From NCBI GenBank assembly GCA_964455095.1, contig CAYVUV010000077.1:1-64000 (forward strand): a stretch of 64,000 nucleotides of DNA, written 5' to 3'. Below, one piece after another: positions 52,443-61,250 of this stretch. Every line of letters begins with the position of its first letter. Position 1 is the first letter of the stretch. A program made the translations under genes and the position numbers. The notes under the pieces are model-generated. The model ran no database searches, was not told where the DNA came from, and saw only the letters and a list, made by a program, of their open reading frames with translations. Source of the DNA: CAYVUV01 sp964455095. GTDB lineage: Bacteria > Desulfobacterota > Binatia > HRBIN30 > CADEER01.

Positions 52443-54725
52443 TCAGGCCGCGAGGGCGTGCTCGTGCGGTTCGAGCGCCAGGGTCAGGACCTCATCAACG
52501 GAGCTCACCGGATGGAAACGCAGCGCGTTGCGCACGTCGGCCGGTAGCTCGTCGAGGTCGGCGCGGTTGCGCTCCGGCAGGATGATGTCGGTCAATCCCG
52601 CCGCATGCGCCGCCAGGACCTTCTGCTTGGCGCCGCCGATCGGCAGCACGCGACCCTGGAGAGTCACCTCGCCGGTCATGCCGACGGTGTGTCGCACCGG
52701 ACGGCCGGTGAGCAGCGAGGCGAGGGCCGTGACCATGGTGATGCCGGCGCTCGGGCCGTCCTTGGGGATGGCGCCGGCGGGAACGTGGACGTGGAACTCG
52801 CGGCGGTCGAAGGCGCCCGCGTCGATGCCGAGCGCCGCGGCGTGGCTGCGCACATACGTCAACGCGATGCGCGCCGACTCCTTCATGACGTCGCCAAGCT
52901 GGCCGGTCAGGACGAGCCCGTCGCTGCCGTCCATCGCCGCCGCTTCGATGAAGAGCACGTCGCCGCCGGTCGATGTCACGGCCAGACCGGTCGCGACCCC
53001 CGGCACCGCCGTGCGCGCGGCAGACTCCTGGAAGAATTTCTGACGGCCGAGCGCTTCGTGGACGACGGCGTCGTCGATGGCGATCGGTCCGGCCGCCGGA
53101 TCCGCGGCGATGCGCGTCGCGGTCTTGCGCAGCAACGTGCCGAGCTCGCGCTCGAGCTGGCGGACACCGGCTTCACGCGTGTACTCGGTGATGACCGCGC
53201 GCAGCACGGCGTCATCGACGCTGACTTCGTCCGGCCGCAACCCGTTGCGCTCCACCTGGCGCGGCCAGAGGTAGCCGCGCGCGATGGCGAGCTTCTCCTC
53301 GACCGTGTAGCCGTCGAAGCGGATCACTTCCATGCGGTCGACGAGCGGGCCGGGGATGGTATCGGCCACGTTGGCCGTGGCGACGAAGAGCACTTGCGAG
53401 AGGTCGAGCTCGACGTCGAGGTAGTGGTCGCGGAAGGAGTGGTTCTGCGCCGGATCGAGCACCTCGAGCAGCGCCGCGGAGGGATCGCCGCGCCAGTCGG
53501 CGCCGACCTTGTCGACCTCGTCGAGCATGATGACGGGGTTCATGGTCCCGGCGTCGCGCAGGGCGCGGACCAGGCGGCCGGGCAGGGCGCCGATGTAGGT
53601 GCGCCGGTGGCCGCGAATCTCCGCCTCGTCGCGCACGCCGCCGAGCGACATGCGGACGAACTGGCGCCCGGTGGCGCGCGCGATCGATTCGCCGATCGAC
53701 GTCTTGCCCGTGCCGGGCGGGCCGATGAGGGTCAGGATGACGCCCGAACGGCGATCGTCGGGGACGCCGCGCTCGGCGCGCAGCTTGCGCACCGCCAGGT
53801 ACTCGGTGATGCGCTCCTTCACATCGTCGAGGCCGGCGTGATCGGCGTCGAGCACTTCCCGTGCGTGAACCGGGTCGAGCCGCTCCTCGGAGCGCTTGCC
53901 CCACGGCACCGCGAGCAGCCAATCGAGGTAGGTGCGGATCATCGACGACTCGGGGCTCTGCTCGCCCATGCGCTCCAGCCGCCCGAGCTCGCGCTCGGCC
54001 TGAGCGCGCACGGCGTCGGGCATGCCTGCGTCGGCGATCTTCTGGCGATACTCGCTGGCGACCTGCGTCTCATCCTCGCCGAGCTCCTTGCGGATCGAGT
54101 CCATCTGCCGGCGCAGAAAGTAATCGCGCTGCTGCTTTTGGGAGCCGGACTCGACGTCCTCGCGGATGCGCTTGCGCACCTGCAGCTCCGCCAAGCGCTC
54201 GCGCTGCAGCCGCACGGCGAGGGTCAGCCGCTCCACCACGTCGAGGGTCTCGAGCAACTGCACCTTTTGCGCGAAGGAGAGTTCGGGCGAGTAGCCCGAG
54301 GTGTCGGCGAGCGGTCCGGGCTTGGTGATCGAGCGCAAGAAGGCGGCCACGCGGCCGTCATCGCCGCGCAGCTCGAGGATCTCGAGCAGCAGCGCGCGGT
54401 ACTCTCGCTCGAGCTCGGCGGTGTGGCTCGGCGCCGGTGTCTGGTCGGGCTTTGCCTCGACCTCGACGACGAGGTGGCCGGCGGCGGCGGTGCTGGCGGC
54501 GCCGGCGACGCCGCGATGCAGCCCGGTCAGCACGACGGCGCGCCCGCCGCCCGGCAGCCGGACCTGCTCGCTCACTTCGGCGACGACGCCGACAGAGGCG
54601 TAATCCTTGTCATGCCGCGGCACGAGGAAGACGCGTTCCTCGTCACCGATTTCCACCGGCAGAGTGACGGTCATGGCGGGAAATACGACGGTCTCATCGA
54701 GGGGTATTAGTCTGAGTCGCTCCAT
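52443..54725 (-). CDS. lon: ATP-dependent Lon protease
   Basis: A 760-residue Lon: N-terminal substrate domain (starting MERLRLIPLDETVVFP), AAA+ module with Walker A GPPGTGKTS near residue 340 and Walker B VIMLDEVDKV, and a C-terminal serine-lysine protease with KDGPSAGI holding the catalytic Ser. It degrades misfolded and regulatory proteins in the cytoplasm. The conserved N-terminus fixes ATG 54725, yet no ribosome-binding site is present and a promoter is predicted just upstream. Confidence 0.96.
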   Translation of the reverse strand: MERLRLIPLDETVVFPAMTVTLPVEIGDEERVFLVPRHDKDYASVGVVAEVSEQVRLPGGGRAVVLTGLHRGVAGAASTAAAGHLVVEVEAKPDQTPAPSHTAELEREYRALLLEILELRGDDGRVAAFLRSITKPGPLADTSGYSPELSFAQKVQLLETLDVVERLTLAVRLQRERLAELQVRKRIREDVESGSQKQQRDYFLRRQMDSIRKELGEDETQVASEYRQKIADAGMPDAVRAQAERELGRLERMGEQSPESSMIRTYLDWLLAVPWGKRSEERLDPVHAREVLDADHAGLDDVKERITEYLAVRKLRAERGVPDDRRSGVILTLIGPPGTGKTSIGESIARATGRQFVRMSLGGVRDEAEIRGHRRTYIGALPGRLVRALRDAGTMNPVIMLDEVDKVGADWRGDPSAALLEVLDPAQNHSFRDHYLDVELDLSQVLFVATANVADTIPGPLVDRMEVIRFDGYTVEEKLAIARGYLWPRQVERNGLRPDEVSVDDAVLRAVITEYTREAGVRQLERELGTLLRKTATRIAADPAAGPIAIDDAVVHEALGRQKFFQESAARTAVPGVATGLAVTSTGGDVLFIEAAAMDGSDGLVLTGQLGDVMKESARIALTYVRSHAAALGIDAGAFDRREFHVHVPAGAIPKDGPSAGITMVTALASLLTGRPVRHTVGMTGEVTLQGRVLPIGGAKQKVLAAHAAGLTDIILPERNRADLDELPADVRNALRFHPVSSVDEVLTLALEPHEHALAA

Positions 54726-54735
54726 TGGACTGTCG

Positions 54736-54763
54736 AACTTAAGTCGGCTCGGCGGGTTGTCAA
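54736..54763 (-). promoter_or_regulatory. Predicted lon promoter
   Basis: Minus strand: TTGACA (54763-54758), 16-base spacer, TAAGTT (54741-54736). Transcription would begin about 4 bases before the lon ATG, suggesting leaderless translation. The -10 is weak (3 of 6), so this is tentative. Confidence 0.35.
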
Positions 54764-54782
54764 CGCCGCGCCGCCTTGTCTT

Positions 54783-55559
54783 TCAGTCGACCGGTCGCGG
54801 CTTGACCGCGCGCAGTACGGCGCTGCGGCAGGTCAGCAGGCCCCAGCCGCGCAGCGCGCGCAGCAGATCCCGGTTGTGCTCCAGCAGTTCGGGGTGCTTG
54901 CGCCGCAACCGGCGGCGGAAGAACCAGTCGCCGAGCAAGAGGGCGGGCGCCAGGGCCACGGTGAGGGCGGCGCCGGAGTGCTTGGTGCGATCGGGATGGA
55001 ACGCCGGCTGTGCGAGCCCGGCGCGCAGGGCGGCGTAGGCGAGGTAGTAGGGGCCGATCGGGTTGATGTGCCCGCCGGACATGGTGCGCGGGTCGCCGGC
55101 CAGCGGCAGGGGGTCGAAGAGTAGCGGGAAGCCGGTGAGCAGCGCGCGCAGGCGCGAGTTGGCGTTGAGGATGTTCGGCGTCGTGACGACCACGGTGCCG
55201 CCGGGCTTGACGATACGGGCCAGCTCGCGCAGGAAGGCGAACTGGTTCTCGACATGCTCGACGACTTCGATACTCACCACGGCGTCGAACCAGTCGTCGG
55301 GGAACGGCAGCCGGCCGTCGGCGCCAATGGCGGTGCAGGGGATGGCGTCATAGGCGAACGACTCGGGCATCAGGTCGCAGGCGAAGACGTGCTCGGCTGG
55401 GAGCAGACCGCGCGCGCGCAGGCGCTCGCCGAGCAGGGCGGCAAAGTGCCCGCGGCCGGCGCCGACGTCCGCGATGCGTGCGGTCGACCAATCGCACTCG
55501 CCGAGCAGCGCCAGGGCGCGCTCGCTCGTGGCGTGGTGCGACCAGGCCGCCGGCTGCAT
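54783..55559 (-). CDS. SAM-dependent methyltransferase
   Basis: A 258-residue class I methyltransferase: motif I IADVGAGRGHFA near residue 30, a motif IV region FDAVVSIEVVEHVEN and a later PGGTVVVTTPN. The C-terminal hydrophobic stretch and basic tail (FFRRRLRRKH) suggest membrane association. It overlaps no neighbours but follows the second methyltransferase by 17 bases in a glycan cluster, so a sugar or lipid-linked substrate is likely. Confidence 0.85.
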   Translation of the reverse strand: MQPAAWSHHATSERALALLGECDWSTARIADVGAGRGHFAALLGERLRARGLLPAEHVFACDLMPESFAYDAIPCTAIGADGRLPFPDDWFDAVVSIEVVEHVENQFAFLRELARIVKPGGTVVVTTPNILNANSRLRALLTGFPLLFDPLPLAGDPRTMSGGHINPIGPYYLAYAALRAGLAQPAFHPDRTKHSGAALTVALAPALLLGDWFFRRRLRRKHPELLEHNRDLLRALRGWGLLTCRSAVLRAVKPRPVD

Positions 55560-55576
55560 GGCACGACCGCCGGCGC

Positions 55577-56221
55577 TCAGGCGCGCCGCTCGAAGAGGAT
55601 GAACAGTGTGTGGGCGAACTTGTTGAGGTAGCGCCACTGCCGCGGCTGGCGCAGGCGGCGCGCCCAACGCACCAGCGCCGGGCGCGGCTTCTCGGCGACG
55701 CGCATCTCGACGATGGTCAGGCCGTGCTGCGCCGCCATGGCGACGGCGAAATCGCGCGCTTCGGTCAGGCCAAAGAACCACTTGTGCCGGTCGCCGGGTG
55801 GCGTCGCCGGCAACCCGTACAACCCGATGCCGCCCTTGCCGCGCGATACCGGGCGGCGCGCCGCCACCCAGCAGTTGGGCAGCGAGATGACGACATAGCG
55901 GCGCGAGACGCGCACCGCTTCGGTGAAGATGTGGTGCAGGTTGTTCAGGTGCTCCAACACGTCGCAGCACACCACGACATCGAAGCTGCGGTCGTCGAAC
56001 GGCAGGCGCTCGACGCGCTCGAGGTCGAGGCGCACGTCGGGCTCGCCGTCGAGGTCGATACCGACGTACTCCAGATCGGGCCGTGCGGCCGGCAGCGCGC
56101 GCACGTTGCAGCCGATGTCGAGCACGCGCCCCGAGAGCGCCCCGGCGAAGATCTTCGCCATGTGGCGCACACGGTCGGCGGGGGTCGGGAAGTCGACGAA
56201 GTCGATGTGCTCGAAGGTCAT
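55577..56221 (-). CDS. SAM-dependent methyltransferase (UbiE/COQ5-like)
   Basis: A 214-residue methyltransferase with motif I VLDIGCNVRAL near residue 34, acidic motif II GIDLDGE and LPFDDRSFDVVVCCDVLEHLNN. The ATG overlaps the stop of the glycosyltransferase gene (4 bases), so it works in the same pathway. Substrate unknown; a glycan-linked acceptor is inferred from context. Confidence 0.86.
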   Translation of the reverse strand: MTFEHIDFVDFPTPADRVRHMAKIFAGALSGRVLDIGCNVRALPAARPDLEYVGIDLDGEPDVRLDLERVERLPFDDRSFDVVVCCDVLEHLNNLHHIFTEAVRVSRRYVVISLPNCWVAARRPVSRGKGGIGLYGLPATPPGDRHKWFFGLTEARDFAVAMAAQHGLTIVEMRVAEKPRPALVRWARRLRQPRQWRYLNKFAHTLFILFERRA

Positions 56222-57420
56222 CGGAGTCCGCTCGGCGCGCCTTCCATACCAGGGGCTCCGCGAGGCTGCCAGGGCAGCGTGGCGGCGACGTCTTCGAGAA
56301 TTGTCGCGGTCGCCTCCGCCGTGCGCGTGTGCGAGTAGCGCTCGGCCAGCGCGCGCGCGGGCGCGGCGGCGCGGCGGGCGCGACCGTCGGTGCTCCAGTA
56401 GGCGAGGGCGTCGCCGAGCTTGTCGACGTCGTGGGGCGACGCCAGGACGGTGCCTTCGACGCCGGCCGTGAGCAGCTCGCTGGCGCCGTTGGCGGCCGTG
56501 GTGATGACCGGCAAGCCGGTGGCGAGGGCCTCGAGCGTGGAGTTGGCAAACGGATCGTAGTGCGTCGGCAGCGCGTAGACGTCGGCCGCGGCGAAACAGG
56601 TCTCCGCGTCGCGCCGGCCGCCGAGGAAGCGCACGCGGTCGCCGAGTCCGAGCTTGTGCGCCTGGCGCTCGAAGCGCGGGCCGGCCGAGTCGTAACCGAC
56701 CACCAGCAGCTTGGCGCGCGGCTGTGTGCGCAGCAGGGGCGGAAACGCTTCGAGGACGGCGCCGAGTCCCTTGCGGCCGTACCCCGTGCCGAGAAACAGC
56801 ACGACCACGTCATCGCCGTCGAACCCACAGCTCTGGCGCAACGCCGCCCCACCCTCGTCGCGCCGGCGCGGGTGAAAGCGCTCGGGGTCGACGCCGTTGT
56901 ACACCACCGCGACGCGCTCGGGGGGAAGCGCGTAGCGGGCGACGGCATCGCGTTTGACCAGCTCCGAGTTGGTGATGACGCGGGCGCAGTACCCAGGCGC
57001 CAGGGCGCGCCGCTCGATGCGCAGCGCCAGACGATGCTTGAGCCAGCCCTTGTGGGTCAGTCGCTCCCAGCGCGTCAGCGTCGCGGGGTGCGCGAGCGCC
57101 AGGTAGGTGGCGTGACAGCCGCCGCCGAGGCGAATGACGTCGTGCGTCCAAGTCTTGCCGAGCCCGAAGACCACGTCATAGTCCTGATCCTCGACGTGGC
57201 GTTGAACGGCCTGCGCAAAGGCCCACATGCGCCAGGCGCTGCCGACGGCGAACGGGCGCACGACGGCGAAGCGCACCGCTGGGTGGGGCGCCGCCTCGTG
57301 CGTGCGACAGACGACGGTCACCACGTGGCCGCGCGCGGCCATGTGGGCCGCGATCTGGTTCAGGTAGCGCTCGGTCCCGCCCGTGCCGCTGTGGCGCATG
57401 TGAACCAACGCGAGCTTCAT
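56218..57420 (-). CDS. Glycosyltransferase family 4 (WaaG-like)
   Basis: A 400-residue GT-B enzyme: the Gly-rich GTGGTERYLNQIA acceptor loop at the N-terminus, NGVDPERFHP, the FLGTGYGRKGLG donor-domain start and PTHYDPFANSTLEALATGLPVI holding the conserved E-x7-E. Likely transfers a hexose to LPS core or O-antigen. ATG 57420 follows GAGGGAG. It diverges from the asparagine-synthase gene. Confidence 0.9.
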   Translation of the reverse strand: MKLALVHMRHSGTGGTERYLNQIAAHMAARGHVVTVVCRTHEAAPHPAVRFAVVRPFAVGSAWRMWAFAQAVQRHVEDQDYDVVFGLGKTWTHDVIRLGGGCHATYLALAHPATLTRWERLTHKGWLKHRLALRIERRALAPGYCARVITNSELVKRDAVARYALPPERVAVVYNGVDPERFHPRRRDEGGAALRQSCGFDGDDVVVLFLGTGYGRKGLGAVLEAFPPLLRTQPRAKLLVVGYDSAGPRFERQAHKLGLGDRVRFLGGRRDAETCFAAADVYALPTHYDPFANSTLEALATGLPVITTAANGASELLTAGVEGTVLASPHDVDKLGDALAYWSTDGRARRAAAPARALAERYSHTRTAEATATILEDVAATLPWQPRGAPGMEGAPSGLR

Positions 57421-57521
57421 CGCCGCTCCCTCTACTGCAAGCGCCCGCAACCCGCCACTGCAATCCGGCGGCTTGGCGCTGGCTCGCATCCGGCGCGGGG
57501 TTTCGCTAAGCCGGGGCGGCG

Positions 57522-59357
57522 ATGTGCGGGATCTTTGGTGCCGTAGGGGCCGACGTGTCGCCGGACGCCGCCCGGCGCGCGCTCGGCACACTGCATCATC
57601 GCGGCCCGGACGGGACCGGGCAGTGGTGGGATGCCGCCGCTGGCGTGTTCTTCGGCCATACGCGCCTGTCGATCATCGACCTCAGCGCCGCCGGCGCGCA
57701 GCCGATGGTGAACGAGGACGGCACGCTGGTCCTGACCATGAACGGCGAGATCTACAATCACGCCGCGCTGCGCCAACGGTTGATCGCCCAGGGCCATGTC
57801 TTCCGCAGCGCGTGCGATGCCGAGGTCATCCTCCACCTGTTCGAAGAGCAGGGGATGGCACTGCTCGACGAGCTGCACGGCATGTTCGCCTTCGCACTGT
57901 ACGAGACCAGGTCACAGACGCTGTACCTGGCGCGCGACCGCCTCGGCATCAAGCCGCTGTACTACTACGACCACGGCGGCTGCTTCGCCTTCGCCTCCGA
58001 GCTGAAGGCGATCCGCGCCCTGCCGGGCCTCGATCTGGTGCCCGACGTCACCGCCTACTACGACTTCCTGACCTACCAGTTCGTCCCGGCGCCGAAGACC
58101 ATCTACCGCCATGCTCGCAAGTTGCCGCCCGGGCACTACCTCGAACGGCGCGCCGGACGCGCGCAGGTGCGTCAGTACTGGGACGTCGCATTCCACCCCG
58201 ACGAATCGATGACCGAGGGCGCCGCGCTGGAAGCACTCGACGAGATGCTCACCACCACCGTGCGCGATCATCTGGTGGCGGATGTTCCGGTCGGCATCTT
58301 CCTCAGCGGTGGCGTCGACTCGGCCCTCGTCACCGCCTTCGCCAACCGCGCCGCGGCGCAGCCGCTGACCGGCTTCACCATCGCTTTTCGCGACCGCCAG
58401 GACGATGAGGCCGCGACCGCGCGCGCAATCGCGGCGCACCTCGGCAGCCCGCACGTGGTGGAAGAGTTTGCCATGGCCGAGCTGCTCGCCGGCGTGCCGA
58501 TGATGCCGGCGCTGTTCGACGAGCCGTTTGCCGACCACTCGGCGCTGCCGATGATCGGGCTCAGCCGCCTGGCGGCGTCGCAGATGAAAGTCGTGCTGTC
58601 GGGCGACGGCGGCGACGAGACGCACGTCGGCTACGGCCGTTATCTCAAGGGCGACCGGCGCCGCATCGTCAACGCGCTGAGCGATGCGCTGCCCGGCTTC
58701 ACCCGTCTGGTGACGCTGCCGCCGCTGCGTCGCGTGCCGTGGTTGCGGCGCGTCGCCGGCGGCACCTGGGCGCGCTCCTGCCAGTATCACGGCGGCATTC
58801 CCCGCCAGACCAAGTTGGCCGTGCTCGACATCGAAGCGCCCGAGCTGCGCGACTACGACGACTACTGGCTGCTGCGCCAGCACGACCGCCCCGAGTTTCC
58901 GCCCCTGGGCCGGCAGCAGTATCTCGATCTCAAGACCTTCCTGGCCGACGGCATCCTGACCAAGGTCGACCGCACCGCGATGCGCTTCGGGCTCGAGGTG
59001 CGGCCGCCGTTGCTCGACCACCGCCTGGTCGAGCTGGCGGCGCGCATTCCCGAGCGCTTCAAATGCGATGATGGCGTGCAGAAGCGGTTGCTGCGCGCAT
59101 TGCTCGCGCGCCACCTGCCGCCCGAGCTGGCCAACGCGCGCAAGCGCGGCTTCTCGGTTCCGATCGAGCACTTCGTGCGCCGTGAGGGCATGTTCCGCCT
59201 GTCGCGCGACGTCGAGGTGATGGGCGCCTTCCGCCTCAACAAGAAGAAGATCGATCGGGTGCTCAGCCCGGCCGTGGAGAGCCAGCAGATCTGGATCATC
59301 GCGGCGTTGGCGGAGTTCGTCAGCCACCTGGAGCGCTCGCGTGCCCTCGCCGCATGA
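57522..59357 (+). CDS. asnB: Asparagine synthase (glutamine-hydrolysing), AsnB type
   Basis: A 611-residue AsnB. The mature protein starts with nucleophile Cys2 (MCGIFG), followed by the class II glutaminase domain (HHRGPDG, MNGEIYNH) and a C-terminal synthetase domain with PP-loop FLSGGVDSA near residue 260 and LSGDGGDE near 365. In surface-glycan clusters such enzymes can amidate sugar carboxylates instead of making free asparagine. The stop overlaps the next glycosyltransferase gene by 17 bases. Confidence 0.92.
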   Translation: MCGIFGAVGADVSPDAARRALGTLHHRGPDGTGQWWDAAAGVFFGHTRLSIIDLSAAGAQPMVNEDGTLVLTMNGEIYNHAALRQRLIAQGHVFRSACDAEVILHLFEEQGMALLDELHGMFAFALYETRSQTLYLARDRLGIKPLYYYDHGGCFAFASELKAIRALPGLDLVPDVTAYYDFLTYQFVPAPKTIYRHARKLPPGHYLERRAGRAQVRQYWDVAFHPDESMTEGAALEALDEMLTTTVRDHLVADVPVGIFLSGGVDSALVTAFANRAAAQPLTGFTIAFRDRQDDEAATARAIAAHLGSPHVVEEFAMAELLAGVPMMPALFDEPFADHSALPMIGLSRLAASQMKVVLSGDGGDETHVGYGRYLKGDRRRIVNALSDALPGFTRLVTLPPLRRVPWLRRVAGGTWARSCQYHGGIPRQTKLAVLDIEAPELRDYDDYWLLRQHDRPEFPPLGRQQYLDLKTFLADGILTKVDRTAMRFGLEVRPPLLDHRLVELAARIPERFKCDDGVQKRLLRALLARHLPPELANARKRGFSVPIEHFVRREGMFRLSRDVEVMGAFRLNKKKIDRVLSPAVESQQIWIIAALAEFVSHLERSRALAA

Positions 59358-60480
59358 CGCCCGGTGCGTCGCGCATGTCGACGCGGAGATGGAGTTCTCG
59401 GGCGGCGAGCGGCAGGTCTTTTTGCTCATCGAGGGCTTGCGGCGCCGCGGCTGGCGCAACGTCTTGTTCTGCCAACCGGGCAGCCGCGCCGCGGCCGAGG
59501 CCGATGCGCGCGGTATCGATACGCGGTGCATCGCGATGCATCACGACGTCGACGTGCCGGCCGTGGCTCGGCTGGCCCGCGAGCTGCGCCGCCTGGCGCC
59601 GGACATCGTGCACCTGCACACCGGCCGCGCCACCTGGCTCGGCGGCCTGGGCGCGTGGCTGGCGGGCCGGCCGGCGATCACGACCCGGCGCATGGAGCGA
59701 CCCATTCCGGCCGGCTGGCGCACGCGCTTGATCTACAAGCACCTGACGCAGCGCGCGGTGGCGATTTCGCCGGCGGTCGCGCGCTGTCTCGCCGAGGCCG
59801 GGGTGGCCGCGGCGCGCACGAGCGTGATTGCCAGCGCCGTCGAGGTCGACGCGCTCGCGCCGCGCGTGCCGGCGGCGCAGACGCGCGCCGCGCTCGGCGC
59901 CGGGCCGCAGGACCTGGCGCTGCTCGTGCTCGCCGCGCTGGTGCCGCGCAAGGGAGTCGACGTGCTCATCCGGGCGCTCGGCGTCGTCGCGGCGAGCGGC
60001 CTGCGGCCGCTGCTGTGGATCGCCGGCGCGGGCGCGGAACGGGTGCGGCTCGAAAACCTTGCCCGCGAGCAGGGGGTGGCGGCGCAGGTGCGCTTTCTCG
60101 GTCAGCGCGCCGACGCGGCGGACTTGCTCGCCGCATGCGATGCGCTGGTGCTGCCGTCGCGCCGCGAGGGGCTCGGCGTCGCCGCCCTCGAGGCCATGGC
60201 CGCCGGCCGGCCGGTGGTCGCGAGCGCCGTGGGCGGCCTCGCCGAGGCGGTGGTGGACGAGCACACGGGTCTCCTGGTGCCGCCCGACGATGTCGGAGCG
60301 CTGGCCGCGGCGCTGCTGCGCCTGCTGCGCGATCCGGCGCTGCGCCAGACACTGGGGGCGCACGGCCCGGCGCATGTACGCGCGCACTTTTCTGCCGAGC
60401 ACATGGTGGCGGCGTACGCCGAGTTGTATGAGAGCGTGTTGAGAGAATGGCCACGACCCCAGCCGACCGCCCGCGCGTGA
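59341..60480 (+). CDS. Glycosyltransferase family 4
   Basis: A 379-residue GT-B enzyme. N-terminal EFSGGERQVFLLIEGL, central LAALVPRKGVDVLIRAL and C-terminal PSRREGLGVAALEAMAAGRPVVAS with the E-x7-E motif. GTG 59341 lies inside the asnB end. Likely adds a sugar in the same glycan; donor and linkage cannot be read. Confidence 0.9.
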   Translation: MPSPHDARCVAHVDAEMEFSGGERQVFLLIEGLRRRGWRNVLFCQPGSRAAAEADARGIDTRCIAMHHDVDVPAVARLARELRRLAPDIVHLHTGRATWLGGLGAWLAGRPAITTRRMERPIPAGWRTRLIYKHLTQRAVAISPAVARCLAEAGVAAARTSVIASAVEVDALAPRVPAAQTRAALGAGPQDLALLVLAALVPRKGVDVLIRALGVVAASGLRPLLWIAGAGAERVRLENLAREQGVAAQVRFLGQRADAADLLAACDALVLPSRREGLGVAALEAMAAGRPVVASAVGGLAEAVVDEHTGLLVPPDDVGALAAALLRLLRDPALRQTLGAHGPAHVRAHFSAEHMVAAYAELYESVLREWPRPQPTARA

Positions 60481-61250
60481 GCGCCTGTATCATCACGCTG
60501 AACGAAGCGGACCGCATCGCCGATTGCGTCCGCTCGGTGCAGTGGTGCGACGAGATCGTCGTCGTCGACTCGCACTCGTCGGACCGCACGCGCGAGGTCG
60601 CCGCCGAGATTGGCGCGCGGGTCATCGAGCGCGACTGGCCGGGGCACGTGAAGCAGAAGGAGTTCGCCATCCGCGCCGCGGCGCACGATTGGGTGTTCTG
60701 TATCGACGCCGACGAGCGCGTCTCGCCCGAGTTGGAGCGCGAGATCGGGGCGCTGCGCGATGCCGGTTTTCCCAACGCCGCGGGTTGGAAGATGCCGCGC
60801 ATGAGTTGCTATCTCGGCCGCTGGATCCGCCACGGCACGTGGTACCCCGATCTCAACCTGCGTCTCTTCGACCGCCGGCGCGGGCACTGGGGCGGCCACG
60901 ATCCCCACGACCGGGTCGAGCTCGACGGTCCGGTCGGCCGGCTGCAACACCGGCTGTTGCACATCCCCTATCGCAACCTGGCCGAGCACCTGCGCACGAT
61001 CGATACCTACACGACCATCATGGCGGAGGGCCTCTACGAGCGCGGGCGCAAGGCGACCCTGGTCGACGTCGTCTTCCGTCCGGCCGTGCGTTTCGTGCGC
61101 TTCTATGTGCTCAAGGCCGGGTTTCTCGAAGGCTGGCGCGGTTTGGTGCTGGCGTACCTGGCGGCGCATTACGTCCGCCTCAAGTACACCAAGCTGCTGG
61201 TCTTGCAGCGCTACGAGGCCGGCCCCCCGCCGCCGCCACCGGCTGACTAG
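60447..61250 (+). CDS. Glycosyltransferase family 2 (WaaE/KdtX-like)
   Basis: A 267-residue GT-A enzyme: VSACIITLNEADRIADCVRSV start, VVDSHSSDRT, and CIDADERVSPEL (DXD-type metal site). The body matches LPS core beta-1,4-glucosyltransferases of the WaaE/LgtF group. A C-terminal hydrophobic and Pro-rich tail may contact the membrane. It overlaps the previous gene by 34 bases and its stop codon interlocks with the convergent gene's stop at CTAG. Confidence 0.9.
   Translation: MATTPADRPRVSACIITLNEADRIADCVRSVQWCDEIVVVDSHSSDRTREVAAEIGARVIERDWPGHVKQKEFAIRAAAHDWVFCIDADERVSPELEREIGALRDAGFPNAAGWKMPRMSCYLGRWIRHGTWYPDLNLRLFDRRRGHWGGHDPHDRVELDGPVGRLQHRLLHIPYRNLAEHLRTIDTYTTIMAEGLYERGRKATLVDVVFRPAVRFVRFYVLKAGFLEGWRGLVLAYLAAHYVRLKYTKLLVLQRYEAGPPPPPPAD

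Noticed and set aside
52605..54710. A 701-codon plus-strand frame opposite lon
   Set aside because: Antisense shadow of a strongly conserved protease gene.
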